In this document: piece after piece, positions 1 through 8,396 of the stretch
Numbering within the stretch: the first letter of the stretch is position 1
Layout of the letters: each line of letters starts with the position of its first letter
NCBI GenBank assembly: GCA_946530355.1
Contig: CAMNAB010000053.1
Span: forward strand, 1 to 19,607
DNA: 19,607 nucleotides
Direction: 5' to 3'
Source: Firm-04 sp003446315
GTDB taxonomy: Bacteria > Bacillota > Clostridia > Oscillospirales > Ruminococcaceae
Notes under the pieces: generated by a model
What the model was told of the DNA's origin: nothing
Seen by the model: only the letters and a program-made list of their open reading frames with translations
The model's database searches: none
Position numbers and translations under genes: made by a program

Positions 1-58
1 AAATAAAATGAGGTCAAATCAAAATGTGTAGAACAAAAGAAAGGAGACAACAAAACGA

Positions 59-84
59 GTGAAAATAACATTACATTATTTCAC
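59..84. promoter_or_regulatory. Palindromic putative operator at the leftward start site
   Basis: The arms GTGAAAATAA and TTATTTCAC are reverse complements except for one extra A, separated by a 7-base centre. The palindrome begins about where the minus-strand promoter would start transcription, a typical place for a repressor to block initiation. A role as an RNA hairpin in that transcript is also possible. I do not recognise the site as belonging to a particular regulator family. Confidence 0.5.
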
Positions 85-91
85 CGCTTTT

Positions 92-120
92 ATTATACAC
101 GAAATCATCCAAACAGTCAA
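92..120 (-). promoter_or_regulatory. Minus-strand sigma-A promoter for a gene left of the window
   Basis: Read on the minus strand, TTGACT (115-120) is followed by a 17-base spacer and a perfect TATAAT (92-97). The start point would fall near position 85 and transcription would leave the window leftward. No coding start is visible in the remaining 85 bases, so the target gene is unknown. Confidence 0.65.
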
Positions 121-274
121 CCTTTTTTTTCATTTTTCTGGATGCCATTCACCATTTTCGTGAAAGTGCACAAAAACGATGGTTGATTTATTGCAGATTT
201 GACAAGGGACATAAGCGGGTACTTTCTTTTCTCCGCACGATTCGTGTAAAATCATCGAAATTTGGAGAAACAGC

Positions 275-303
275 TTTACATTTAAGCGCATTTGTGGTAT
301 AAT
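275..303 (+). promoter_or_regulatory. nifJ promoter, sigma-A with extended -10
   Basis: TTTACA (275-280), a 17-base spacer and a perfect TATAAT (298-303) form a strong vegetative promoter. TG at 295-296 gives an extended -10. The predicted start near 310 leaves a leader of about 75 bases before the nifJ ATG. Confidence 0.85.
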
Positions 304-317
304 AGATAAGCGAAACT

Positions 318-339
318 CTGTGCCGGAGCGCCGGTGCAG
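318..339 (+). promoter_or_regulatory. Hairpin at the 5' end of the nifJ leader
   Basis: CTGTGCCGG (318-326) and CCGGTGCAG (331-339) pair over nine positions, two of them G-T wobbles, around an AGCG tetraloop. It begins roughly 8 bases after the expected transcription start. It is far from the ribosome binding site and has no T-run, so it looks like a message-stabilising 5' stem rather than a terminator. That role is inferred. Confidence 0.5.
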
Positions 340-384
340 AATCTTAGCTGTTTACACAATATCATTTAATGGAGGTACATTCTT

Positions 385-3300
385 ATGGCTATCGTTCGTA
401 AGAAGAAGACGATGGACGGCAACAATGCTGCGGCATATGTCTCCTACGCCTTCACGGAAGTCGCCGGTATCTATCCGATCACGCCTTCCAGCCCGATGGC
501 AGACTATGTTGACCAGTGGTCTGCACAGGGTGTCAAGAACATCTTCGGCACAACCGTTAAGGTTGAGGAGATGCAGTCGGAAGCTGGCGCTGCGGGTACG
601 GTTCACGGCTCCCTGAATGCCGGTGCTCTGACCACCACCTACACTGCTTCTCAGGGTCTTCTCCTGATGATTCCGAATATGTATAAGATTGCCGGTGAGC
701 TGCTGCCCTGCGTGTTCCATGTTTCTGCACGCTGCGTTGCATCTCACGCACTGAACATCTTCGGTGATCACTCTGACGTATATGCATGCCGTCAGACCGG
801 TTTTGCAATGCTCGCAGAGACCAATCCGCAGGAAGTTATGGATCTGGCAGCAGTTGCACACCTTGCATCTATCAAGAGCCGCGTTCCGTTCATCAATTTC
901 TTTGACGGCTTCCGCACCTCTCACGAGATCCAGAAGATTTCCGTCTGGGATTATGAAGATCTCAAGGAAATGACCGATATGGATGCTGTCAAGGCATTCC
1001 GTGAGCGTGCACTGAATCCGGAAAATCCGACCATGCGCGGTTCTCACGAAAACGGTGATATCTTCTTCCAGCACCGTGAAGCATGTAACAGCTACTACGA
1101 CGCTGTTCCGGGCATCGTAGAGGAATACATGGACAAAGTCAATGCAAAACTGGGCACTGACTATAAGCTCTTCAATTACTACGGCGCAGCAGATGCTGAC
1201 CGTGTCATCGTAGCAATGGGCTCCATCTGCGACGTTGCAGAAGAAGTCATTGATTACCTCAACAAGAACGGCGAAAAGGTCGGTATCGTCAAGGTTCGTC
1301 TGTATCGTCCGTTCAGCGCAGAGAAGCTGGTGGAAGCAATCCCGGCATCTGCAAAGACCATCGCTGTCCTCGACAGAACCAAGGAGCCGGGTTCCCTCGG
1401 CGAGCCGCTTTACCTCGATGTTGTCGCAGCACTCAACGTCATGGGCAGAACCGGCTTGAAGGTCATCGGCGGCAGATACGGTCTGGGTTCCAAGGATACC
1501 CCGCCTGCATCCGTATTCGCAGTTTTCGCAGAGCTTGCGAAGGCAGAGCCGAAGCAGCAGTTCACCCTCGGCATCAACGATGATGTCACCAACCTCTCTC
1601 TCGCAGAGGCTGACGAAACACCGAACACCGCAGCAGAAGGCACCATCGAGTGCAAGTTCTGGGGTCTCGGCGGCGACGGTACCGTTGGTGCAAACAAGGA
1701 CTCCATCAAGATCATCGGCGACCATACCGATAAGTATGTTCAGGCATATTTCCAGTATGACTCCAAGAAGACCGGCGGTATCACCATCTCGCACCTGCGC
1801 TTTGGCGATAAGCCGATCAAGAGCCCGTACTATATCAATAAGGCAGACTTCGTTGCATGTCACAACCCGTCTTACATCCTCAAGGGCTATAAGATGGTCA
1901 ATGACGTAAAGCCGGGCGGCGTGTTCCTGATCAACTGCCAGTGGAAGCCCGAGGAGCTCGATCAGCACCTCACCGCTGATACCAAGCAGTATATCGCAAA
2001 GAACAACATCCAGCTTTATCTGGTCAACGCAATTGACCTTGCACAGGAGATCGGTCTGGGCAAGCGTACCAACACCATTCTCCAGTCTGCATTCTTCTCC
2101 CTTTCCAAGGTGCTGCCGGAAGCAGAAGCAATCGGCTACATGAAGGAAAAGGCACAGAAGTTCATGAAGAAGGGCATCGAGATCGTTCAGATGAACGAGA
2201 AGGCAATTGACGCAGGCGCAAATGCTTATGTCAAGGTTGATGTTCCGGCTGATTGGGCAAATGCAGTTGATAACACCACACCGGCAAAGCTGGAAGGTTC
2301 TGAGAAGCTCGTCAAGATGGTTGAGAGCATCATGAATCCGGTCGGCAAGATGCAGGGCGATTCTCTGCCTGTATCTGCATTCGTCGATCACGCAGACGGT
2401 ACCTTCGAGCAGGGTGCATCTGCATATGAGAAGCGCGGCGTTGCCGTTATGGTTCCGGAGTGGAATGCAGATACCTGTGCAAAGTGTAACCGCTGTGCAT
2501 TCGTCTGCCCGCACGCAACCATCCGTCCGTTCGCACTGACCGACGAGGAAGCAGCAGCAGCTCCGGAGAACATCAAGATCGCTCCGAAGCCGATCGTCAA
2601 GACCGAATACAAGTACACCCTCGCTGTTTCTGCTATGGACTGCATGGGCTGCGGCGTTTGTATCGGTGTCTGCCCGACCAAGTCCCTCAAGATGGTTTCC
2701 AGAGAGTCTCAGGAACCGCAGCAGGCAGTATTCGATTACTGTGTTGCAAAGGTCACCGAGAAGAAGGAAGTTGCAACCGATGCAACCATCATCTCCAGCC
2801 AGTACAAGAAGCCGCTGCTTGAATTCTCCGGCTCCTGCGCAGGTTGTGCAGAAACCTCTTATGCAAGACTCATCACACAGCTCTTCGGTTCCAGAATGTA
2901 TGTTTCCAACGCAACCGGATGTTCTTCCATCTGGGGCGGCCCGGCAGCAACATCTCCTTATACCGTTGATGCAAACGGCCACGGCCCGGCATGGGCAAAC
3001 TCCCTGTTCGAGGACAACGCTGAGCACGGTCTCGGTATGTATCTCGGTCAGAAGGCAATCCGCGATCGTCTGATCGAGGAAGTCAAGGAAGTGGCTGCAA
3101 ACGAAAAGGCATCTGCTGAGCTGAAGGCTGCTGCTGAAGCATTCCTTGAGACTGCTGAGGACGGCGCAAAGAACGAAGCAGCTTCTGAGGCTCTGCTTGC
3201 AGAACTCGATAAGATCAAGGACGTTTGCGAGAAGTCCGCTGACATCGTCGCAAACAAGAATTACCTCTCCAAGAAGTCCGTCTGGATCTTCGGCGGCGAC

Positions 3301-3921
3301 GGCTGGGCATATGATATCGGTTTCGGCGGTCTGGATCACGTTCTGGCAACCGGCGAAGATGTCAACGTCATGGTCTTCGATACCGAGGTTTACTCCAACA
3401 CCGGCGGACAGGCATCCAAGTCTTCCAACATCGGTCAGGTCGCACAGTTTGCAGCAGCCGGTAAGGCAATTGCAAAGAAGCGTCTTGCTGATATCGCAAT
3501 GAGCTATGGTTACATTTATGTCGCACAGATCGCAATGGGCGCAGACATGAACCAGACCCTCAAGGCAATCAAGGAAGCAGAGAGCTACCACGGCCCGTCC
3601 CTCATCATCGGTTATGCACCGTGCGAGATGCACAGCATCAAGGGCGGCATGACCAACTGCCAGGCAGAGATGGAAAAGGCTGTCAAGTGCGGTTACTGGA
3701 ACAACTTCCGTTACGATCCGCGTCTGGCTGCTGACGGCAAGAATCCGTTCCAGCTCGATTCCAAGGCACCGACCGATTCTTATCAGGACTTCATCATGGG
3801 CGAAGCACGTTACAGTGCACTGACCCGTTCCTTCCCGGAGCGTGCAAAAGAGCTGTTCGAGAAGGCAGAGAAGACCGCAGAGGATCGTTATGCATACCTC
3901 ACCAAGCTGGCAGAAAAATAA
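385..3921 (+). CDS. nifJ: Pyruvate:ferredoxin (flavodoxin) oxidoreductase
   Basis: This enzyme oxidises pyruvate with CoA to acetyl-CoA and CO2 and passes electrons to ferredoxin or flavodoxin; it is a central cytoplasmic step of anaerobic fermentation. The 1178-residue length fits the fused single-chain form. The N-terminal pyruvate domain carries YPITPSSPMAD (30-40). Two 4Fe-4S ferredoxin motifs follow: C698/C701/C704/C708 and C753/C756/C759/C763. The C-terminal thiamine-diphosphate domain has C818, C821, C846 and C1092 as likely ligands of the proximal cluster, and the GDG...N cofactor motif (G971 to N1005). The start is fixed by GGAGG at 371-375, nine bases before ATG. It is a single-gene unit with its own promoter and terminator. 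Codon use is strongly biased, as expected of a highly expressed gene. Confidence 0.97.
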   Translation: MAIVRKKKTMDGNNAAAYVSYAFTEVAGIYPITPSSPMADYVDQWSAQGVKNIFGTTVKVEEMQSEAGAAGTVHGSLNAGALTTTYTASQGLLLMIPNMYKIAGELLPCVFHVSARCVASHALNIFGDHSDVYACRQTGFAMLAETNPQEVMDLAAVAHLASIKSRVPFINFFDGFRTSHEIQKISVWDYEDLKEMTDMDAVKAFRERALNPENPTMRGSHENGDIFFQHREACNSYYDAVPGIVEEYMDKVNAKLGTDYKLFNYYGAADADRVIVAMGSICDVAEEVIDYLNKNGEKVGIVKVRLYRPFSAEKLVEAIPASAKTIAVLDRTKEPGSLGEPLYLDVVAALNVMGRTGLKVIGGRYGLGSKDTPPASVFAVFAELAKAEPKQQFTLGINDDVTNLSLAEADETPNTAAEGTIECKFWGLGGDGTVGANKDSIKIIGDHTDKYVQAYFQYDSKKTGGITISHLRFGDKPIKSPYYINKADFVACHNPSYILKGYKMVNDVKPGGVFLINCQWKPEELDQHLTADTKQYIAKNNIQLYLVNAIDLAQEIGLGKRTNTILQSAFFSLSKVLPEAEAIGYMKEKAQKFMKKGIEIVQMNEKAIDAGANAYVKVDVPADWANAVDNTTPAKLEGSEKLVKMVESIMNPVGKMQGDSLPVSAFVDHADGTFEQGASAYEKRGVAVMVPEWNADTCAKCNRCAFVCPHATIRPFALTDEEAAAAPENIKIAPKPIVKTEYKYTLAVSAMDCMGCGVCIGVCPTKSLKMVSRESQEPQQAVFDYCVAKVTEKKEVATDATIISSQYKKPLLEFSGSCAGCAETSYARLITQLFGSRMYVSNATGCSSIWGGPAATSPYTVDANGHGPAWANSLFEDNAEHGLGMYLGQKAIRDRLIEEVKEVAANEKASAELKAAAEAFLETAEDGAKNEAASEALLAELDKIKDVCEKSADIVANKNYLSKKSVWIFGGDGWAYDIGFGGLDHVLATGEDVNVMVFDTEVYSNTGGQASKSSNIGQVAQFAAAGKAIAKKRLADIAMSYGYIYVAQIAMGADMNQTLKAIKEAESYHGPSLIIGYAPCEMHSIKGGMTNCQAEMEKAVKCGYWNNFRYDPRLAADGKNPFQLDSKAPTDSYQDFIMGEARYSALTRSFPERAKELFEKAEKTAEDRYAYLTKLAEK

Positions 3922-3953
3922 TCGCCGCCTGATTGGTTAAATTGTATAATCCA

Positions 3954-3997
3954 AATCTCGCTCCTGTGCATTTGTTTGTGCAGGAGCGAGATTCTTT
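3954..3997 (+). terminator. Rho-independent terminator of nifJ
   Basis: A perfect 13-bp stem joins AATCTCGCTCCTG (3954-3966) to its reverse complement at 3981-3993, with a 14-base loop and a short T-rich tail (TTCTTT). It lies 32 bases after the nifJ stop. Confidence 0.88.
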
Positions 3998-4038
3998 ATG
4001 AATAATTGCTTAAATCATGGAAAAGGCTTTGCATTGTG

Positions 4039-4052
4039 TGATATGATACAAT
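4039..4052 (+). promoter_or_regulatory. Probable extended -10 promoter of the first dockerin gene
   Basis: Two overlapping extended -10 candidates are present: TGATATGAT (4039-4047) and TGATACAAT (4044-4052). Neither has a good -35 at the right distance. The TTGCAT at 4029-4034 is too close to serve. The gap between the nifJ terminator and the gene requires a promoter hereabouts, but the exact one is uncertain. Confidence 0.4.
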
Positions 4053-4105
4053 CAGCGCAGAGTGCAGCGTAAAAGTGAATGTCTTTTTAGCGAAAGGAGC
4101 GAGTT

Positions 4106-6991
4106 ATGAAACAGCGTACAAAAAGGATCATGACAGCAGTGATGTGCGCGGCATTGCTGACAACCGGAACATATTTGCCGCAAATTTCAGCAGCGATCCC
4201 GCAGGTGCAGGCAGCAGAGATGTCCGAAACAGAGGATCGCGTGCTGCTGAAAACGATATCCGGCATCACACTGGATCAGTGGCGATCCGGTTCCGTCACA
4301 GTCACCGCCGAAGATCTGAACATCGGTTCATATCGGCAGATCTATGCGAAAGTGCAGTTTGTGCCGGTTCCTGTGCCTGCACAGGAGAATGTGCTGTATC
4401 CGGAGCAAGTGGATTTCCTTGTCGGCACGCCGGATATCGGCGATGTCGGCTATGCCGGCGCATTGAAAAACGAATGCACCGATTTTGTCATGCTTTACGA
4501 TCGTGACGCGCTTCACGGGGAAGATTACCAGTCGTTCGGCGCATCCCCGACGGATGAAATGACGATTCAGCTTACTTTCGGAACGGCAGCGGAAAGCGGC
4601 AAAACGCTTAGTCCCGGAAGCTGCATATTGGAGCTGTACGGCGCAAACGATCCGGATTCATATGCATACCCGGCACAGACGAAGCTGGCGGAGCATGAAA
4701 AAACGCTGTTGAAGGAGTATTCCGGCAGCATTGAACAAATGCAGACAGATCCGGCGTTCAGGCTGGAGCGTGCAGACCTGAACGGCGAGACATATGATGC
4801 GATCTATGCAGAAGTGTATTTCCAGCCGGCAGAATCCTCCGAAGTGCCGTCCGGTTCTTATCGTTATGCATCGGAAGTGCGCCTGACGAGTGAGATCACC
4901 CAGAGCAGCCTGAGCATATCGGATGATCCCACGATGCCGCCGATCGAAAACCTGACGCAGACGACATCCGGGGCGATCCTGCCGCTTTCGATGTACAATG
5001 CAGAGTTTGGCATTGCATACAGCACACAGCGCCTTATCAGCGGCAGTGATTTCAAAGAAATCGAAGTGCATCCGGAATATCTCCGCAGCATTTATGCATG
5101 GAACGACACCGCCTTTGAACCGGATTGGCAGACGATCGAAAACGGCTTATACGCAGTCCGGTTTTACGGTGTGCATTCCGCAGCAAATACGCTGCCGGAT
5201 CAGGCATATATGGACACGCTTGCATCGGATACATTTGACCTGAGTAAAACCGCATCGGCGTTCATTTCCGTACCGGGCACCGTGCTCAACGATAAAATGT
5301 ATACGAATTACTATATTAAAGCGGAATACACGGGCACATCTGATTTGCAGTATGCGCTGTTTGATGCAGAAGGGGACGGCGCGAGCCGGACGGAAAAGCA
5401 CATGCCGGTCAAAACGGAAGATGACACCCAGATTGCCGTCATGCCGCTGAACGAACTGCGGAAGCATACAGACGGCGGCATAGATCTTTCGTGCACCTTG
5501 CTGTCTGATTTTGCAGATGCAGCGAAGATACGCGACGGCAGCATAAAACTGACGGTTTACGGTTATGATCCGTTTTCCCTGCCGAAGCAGGAAGCGCTGC
5601 ATGAGATCGCATCTGCTGCGGGTGCATTTGCGCAGGCAGAGGGGACGAAAGAATCCCTGAGTCTGGAAGAAAGCACAGCAGACCGTCTTTATCTGATGGT
5701 TGAAGGGGCAGCCGGCGATTATGTGAAGGTTCAAATTGAGGTCAGGCGTGATATACGCCAGCCGGACGGCACGAAGGAAAAACTGCCGGTCATCAGCACA
5801 GAAATGAAATTGCCGCTGCTGAATGGATTCGGCGCAGGATTGGTGGATTGGGATGATTTTGATATCTTGCTGGAGCAAGGCGATGAGATCACGCTCGGCG
5901 CAGGACTTGGCTATCGGGACGGCGGTGTTCCGAACGGCGGTGCATGCAAAGTGACGCTTTACGGATACAATGAGGCGCGTCCGCCGTTTGCGGAGATGAC
6001 GCTGCTTGGGGAACAGGAAGCGGATTTGGATCTCACCGGAAAGGCATGCTCTGTGAAAGTCGGCGGAGAGCAGCTTTATAAAACCGGTTTTACGGATTAT
6101 TATGCAGTTGCGGAATATGCAGGCGAAGCGGCAGATATGCAGTTTGAAGCGGTGAAAAGTGCGATCATCGAGCATACGGAATGGCAGGATAACGGCGAAG
6201 ATGAGCCGATTCCGGTGATTGTGCAGGATCGTATGGAATCCGGCGAAAATGCGTTCAAAAAATTGCATGACGGCACAGCGTTTCTGTTTTTGGGCAGACC
6301 GGAAATCGGCGATCACGGTGAAATCGAAGTGACCGCAGCGCCGTATACCGGCAGGGAAGCGGTGAAATCGGGCAAAGTGACTTTGAAGATCTATGGCTAT
6401 AACCGTTATCAGATGCCGGATTATGCCGATATGCAGGAAGTGCTGTGTGCGGCATCGGATTATTTTACCGGCAAGGATTCGTTCACAGCGGAGACACCGG
6501 AAGCAGCATATTGGGTGCAGGCGAGACACAGAACGCCGCTTGAAACAGACGATGCATACGAGCTGATCGTCAAGCGCGGCACAGAAACGGTGCTGCAAAT
6601 CCCGATGACGGATTTTGACATGATAAACGGCACGCGGATCACAAAGATCATACCGGCAGCGCTTGGCATAAAGGCAGGCGATGTCATTTCGATCAAGCGG
6701 ACGGGCAGCAGCGATGAACAGCGGCGGGCAGATGAAAAAGACGGCTGGCAGTTTGCGGTATACAAGGAAGCGCCGGCAAAGCAATTCATGGCAGGCGATG
6801 TAAACGATGACGGCTGCGTGGATGTATCGGATGCGGTTTTGACGGCGCGGTTCCTTGCGGAAGATCAGGAAGCGATCATTTCCGTCAGCGGATTGCTGGC
6901 AGCCGATGTCAACAGATCGGGCAATCCGGATGCAGAAGATGTGACTTTGATGTTGAAATACATTGCCTGCATCATTTCTGATTTTGAATAA
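4106..6991 (+). CDS. Secreted multi-repeat protein with C-terminal type I dockerin
   Basis: This 961-residue protein has a typical signal peptide (basic MKQRTKR, hydrophobic 8-30, probable cleavage near AQVQAAE-like residues 33-38). Its C-terminus (895-957) is a dockerin: two calcium loops, D898-N900-D902-G903...D909 and D934-N936-S938-G939...D945. It should therefore dock to a cohesin on an extracellular scaffold. Between them I see six divergent repeats of about 120-175 residues, each ending in a strand with YG or YGYN (near 178, 354, 485, 619, 763) or VYK (near 886). They look like beta-sandwich modules. I recognise no glycosidase, esterase or lyase catalytic motif. AAGGAG at 4094-4099, six bases before ATG, fixes the start. 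It could be a carbohydrate-binding or structural component; its function is unknown. Confidence 0.9.
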   Translation: MKQRTKRIMTAVMCAALLTTGTYLPQISAAIPQVQAAEMSETEDRVLLKTISGITLDQWRSGSVTVTAEDLNIGSYRQIYAKVQFVPVPVPAQENVLYPEQVDFLVGTPDIGDVGYAGALKNECTDFVMLYDRDALHGEDYQSFGASPTDEMTIQLTFGTAAESGKTLSPGSCILELYGANDPDSYAYPAQTKLAEHEKTLLKEYSGSIEQMQTDPAFRLERADLNGETYDAIYAEVYFQPAESSEVPSGSYRYASEVRLTSEITQSSLSISDDPTMPPIENLTQTTSGAILPLSMYNAEFGIAYSTQRLISGSDFKEIEVHPEYLRSIYAWNDTAFEPDWQTIENGLYAVRFYGVHSAANTLPDQAYMDTLASDTFDLSKTASAFISVPGTVLNDKMYTNYYIKAEYTGTSDLQYALFDAEGDGASRTEKHMPVKTEDDTQIAVMPLNELRKHTDGGIDLSCTLLSDFADAAKIRDGSIKLTVYGYDPFSLPKQEALHEIASAAGAFAQAEGTKESLSLEESTADRLYLMVEGAAGDYVKVQIEVRRDIRQPDGTKEKLPVISTEMKLPLLNGFGAGLVDWDDFDILLEQGDEITLGAGLGYRDGGVPNGGACKVTLYGYNEARPPFAEMTLLGEQEADLDLTGKACSVKVGGEQLYKTGFTDYYAVAEYAGEAADMQFEAVKSAIIEHTEWQDNGEDEPIPVIVQDRMESGENAFKKLHDGTAFLFLGRPEIGDHGEIEVTAAPYTGREAVKSGKVTLKIYGYNRYQMPDYADMQEVLCAASDYFTGKDSFTAETPEAAYWVQARHRTPLETDDAYELIVKRGTETVLQIPMTDFDMINGTRITKIIPAALGIKAGDVISIKRTGSSDEQRRADEKDGWQFAVYKEAPAKQFMAGDVNDDGCVDVSDAVLTARFLAEDQEAIISVSGLLAADVNRSGNPDAEDVTLMLKYIACIISDFE

Positions 6992-6999
6992 TATACAAT

Positions 7000-7036
7000 T
7001 ATGCGCCTTGTGTTTTGAGCAAGGCGCATAAACTTT
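7000..7036 (+). terminator. Rho-independent terminator after first dockerin gene
   Basis: A perfect 11-bp stem, TATGCGCCTTG (7000-7010) with its complement at 7020-7030, encloses a 9-base loop. It is followed by AACTTTTC. It lies 8 bases after the stop, so the two dockerin genes are separate transcription units. Confidence 0.85.
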
Positions 7037-7068
7037 TCATAAAATATATAAAAAATACACGAAAACGA

Positions 7069-7097
7069 TTGACAGCTTATGAAGAATGTGGTAAAAT
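7069..7097 (+). promoter_or_regulatory. Promoter of the second dockerin gene
   Basis: A consensus TTGACA (7069-7074), a 17-base spacer and TAAAAT (7092-7097) with TG at 7089-7090 make an extended -10 sigma-A promoter. The start point would be near 7104, giving a leader of about 40 bases. Confidence 0.85.
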
Positions 7098-7145
7098 GCT
7101 AATATAGCCAATCTGTAAAAAACCAAAACAGATGAGGAGAACGTC

Positions 7146-8126
7146 ATGAAACAACGAAAACTGAAAATGATCGCCGGCACGAGCGCAATGGCGCTGCTGG
7201 CAGCCGGAACATGCATATCAGCGGATGTTGCATCTGCACAGACGACTGCGTCGTTCACTGAGCGCGCAGAAGGATTCACGAATTTTGAAACCGGCAGCGA
7301 AACGGTCATTGTCTTTCAGAAGCAATATGATGCATACCAGGTCGCAGCAACATGCAGCACCCGGGCAGCATTTGCGGAAGTCACGATCGAGACAAAGCGG
7401 CCGTTCACGTTTTTGGAAACCGGCAAAGTGCTTTATGACCAGCCGGCGAGCACCATGACGATCTCTCTGCCGCTGACAAACGGTGCCGGCTCATGGGTTT
7501 TGCCGGCAAACCAGATGCGCATTGCGGAAGGTGTTGTGGTATGTGTCACGGCGAAATATTATACGTCGGTAAACGGCACAAAGGTTTATGACGAGAGTGC
7601 GTCCGGCAGTGTATCGCTTTGCGGCTGCGAGAGTCTGCAAGATCCGGCGGCATATGATGCATTTTATGTCAGCGGCATTTGCACCGAAGCCGTTGATTAT
7701 GCAGATGTGACGCTGAAAGTGAACCGTCTGGCAAACCAGAAGTATAAGACGGTCAACACGGCATCCACGCGGCTGGATTTCTCCGGCGGCAGCATGACTT
7801 CGATGCTGGACAGCAGCAAGCTGAATTTCGCAGCCGGCGATGTGATCGTGCTGGATTATACATTTTACCGCGGCGGGCAGAAGCTGACGGCGGGCAATGC
7901 ATCGGTTGCGCTCAGCAACACCCCCGGCAGAAGACGCGGCGATCTGGACGGTGACGGAGTCCTGACGAAGAATGATTCCGTGCAGTTGATCGACTATTTG
8001 TCCGGCAATGATGAGATAGACAGTGCAGCGGAGATCAGCCTGCGGACAGCCGATCTGAACAATGACGGCAGAATCAGCAGCAAAGATCTGAATATTCTGA
8101 AAAAAATGGTCATGTCGCGTTCCTGA
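7146..8126 (+). CDS. Secreted protein with two tandem modules and a C-terminal dockerin
   Basis: This 326-residue protein has a signal peptide (MKQRKLK, hydrophobic core 9-27, likely cleavage after VASA at 28-31). The C-terminal dockerin (264-322) has two good calcium loops: D266-D268-D270-G271...D277 and D303-N305-D307-G308...D314. Two homologous modules of about 100 residues lie between. The first starts at YDAY (61), the second at YDAF (170), and AEVTIETKR (77-85) matches ADVTLKVNR (186-194). No catalytic motif is recognised. The start is fixed by GAGGAG (7134-7139), six bases before ATG. It lies directly after another dockerin gene but has its own promoter and terminator. A role as a small binding or adaptor subunit of a cellulosome is inferred. 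Confidence 0.9.
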   Translation: MKQRKLKMIAGTSAMALLAAGTCISADVASAQTTASFTERAEGFTNFETGSETVIVFQKQYDAYQVAATCSTRAAFAEVTIETKRPFTFLETGKVLYDQPASTMTISLPLTNGAGSWVLPANQMRIAEGVVVCVTAKYYTSVNGTKVYDESASGSVSLCGCESLQDPAAYDAFYVSGICTEAVDYADVTLKVNRLANQKYKTVNTASTRLDFSGGSMTSMLDSSKLNFAAGDVIVLDYTFYRGGQKLTAGNASVALSNTPGRRRGDLDGDGVLTKNDSVQLIDYLSGNDEIDSAAEISLRTADLNNDGRISSKDLNILKKMVMSRS

Positions 8127-8141
8127 GCGCAGGGAGCGAAC

Positions 8142-8189
8142 AGCCCGAAGACAGTTCTGTGCAGGCAGGGTGTCTTCGGGCTTTTGTTA
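8142..8189 (+). terminator. Rho-independent terminator after second dockerin gene
   Basis: AGCCCGAAGACA (8142-8153) pairs perfectly over 12 bp with 8171-8182. The loop is 17 bases and the tail is TTTTGTT. It lies 15 bases after the stop codon. Confidence 0.88.
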
Positions 8190-8335
8190 TGGATTCCGGC
8201 GGATTGGTTGAATGCACAAAACAACAAAGAAATGATATTTCAATATTGTTTATATTTTTAGCTTGCTGCGTGGATGTTCGGAATGTTGTTCAGTGAAATG
8301 AGTGAAAACGGACAATGTTTCGGCAGAAGTGCACA

Positions 8336-8364
8336 TTGCATCTTGCGTTAAATTGTGATATAAT
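8336..8364 (+). promoter_or_regulatory. Promoter of the glycosidase / traX operon
   Basis: TTGCAT (8336-8341), a 17-base spacer and a perfect TATAAT (8359-8364) with TG at 8356-8357 give another extended -10 promoter. The start point near 8371 would fall at or just before the ATG at 8373. That supports the downstream ATG at 8397 as the true start. Confidence 0.82.
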
Positions 8365-8396
8365 AGAAGAAAATGACAAAAAGGAGAACCATTCTC

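Larger units (their letters stand above)
1..384. other. Divergent intergenic control region upstream of nifJ
   Basis: No convincing gene lies here. The region holds a leftward promoter with a palindrome at its start point (59-120), an AT-rich middle part in which I see nothing clear, the rightward nifJ promoter (275-303), a leader hairpin (318-339) and the nifJ ribosome binding site (371-375). The two promoters face away from each other, which suggests a divergently transcribed neighbour just beyond the left edge of the window. Confidence 0.6.

Noticed and set aside
59..163. Short frame starting GTG at 59 after AAGGAG (41-46)
   Set aside because: The spacing is long (12 bases), the product is about 35 residues without recognisable features, and the segment coincides with the leftward promoter and operator.
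352..3633. A reading frame of 1093 codons on the minus strand opposite nifJ
   Set aside because: It mirrors the strong codon bias of nifJ, which avoids codons that would give stops in the opposite frame. The translation is Cys-, Asp- and Leu-rich without domain sense, and has no ribosome binding site.
5147..6784. Long minus-strand frame inside the first dockerin gene
   Set aside because: Arg-, Cys- and His-rich shadow of the repeat protein; no start signals and no recognisable domain.
8373..8396. ATG 8373 as start of the GH2 gene
   Set aside because: The only Shine-Dalgarno sequence (8381-8386) lies downstream of it and is well placed for ATG 8397.
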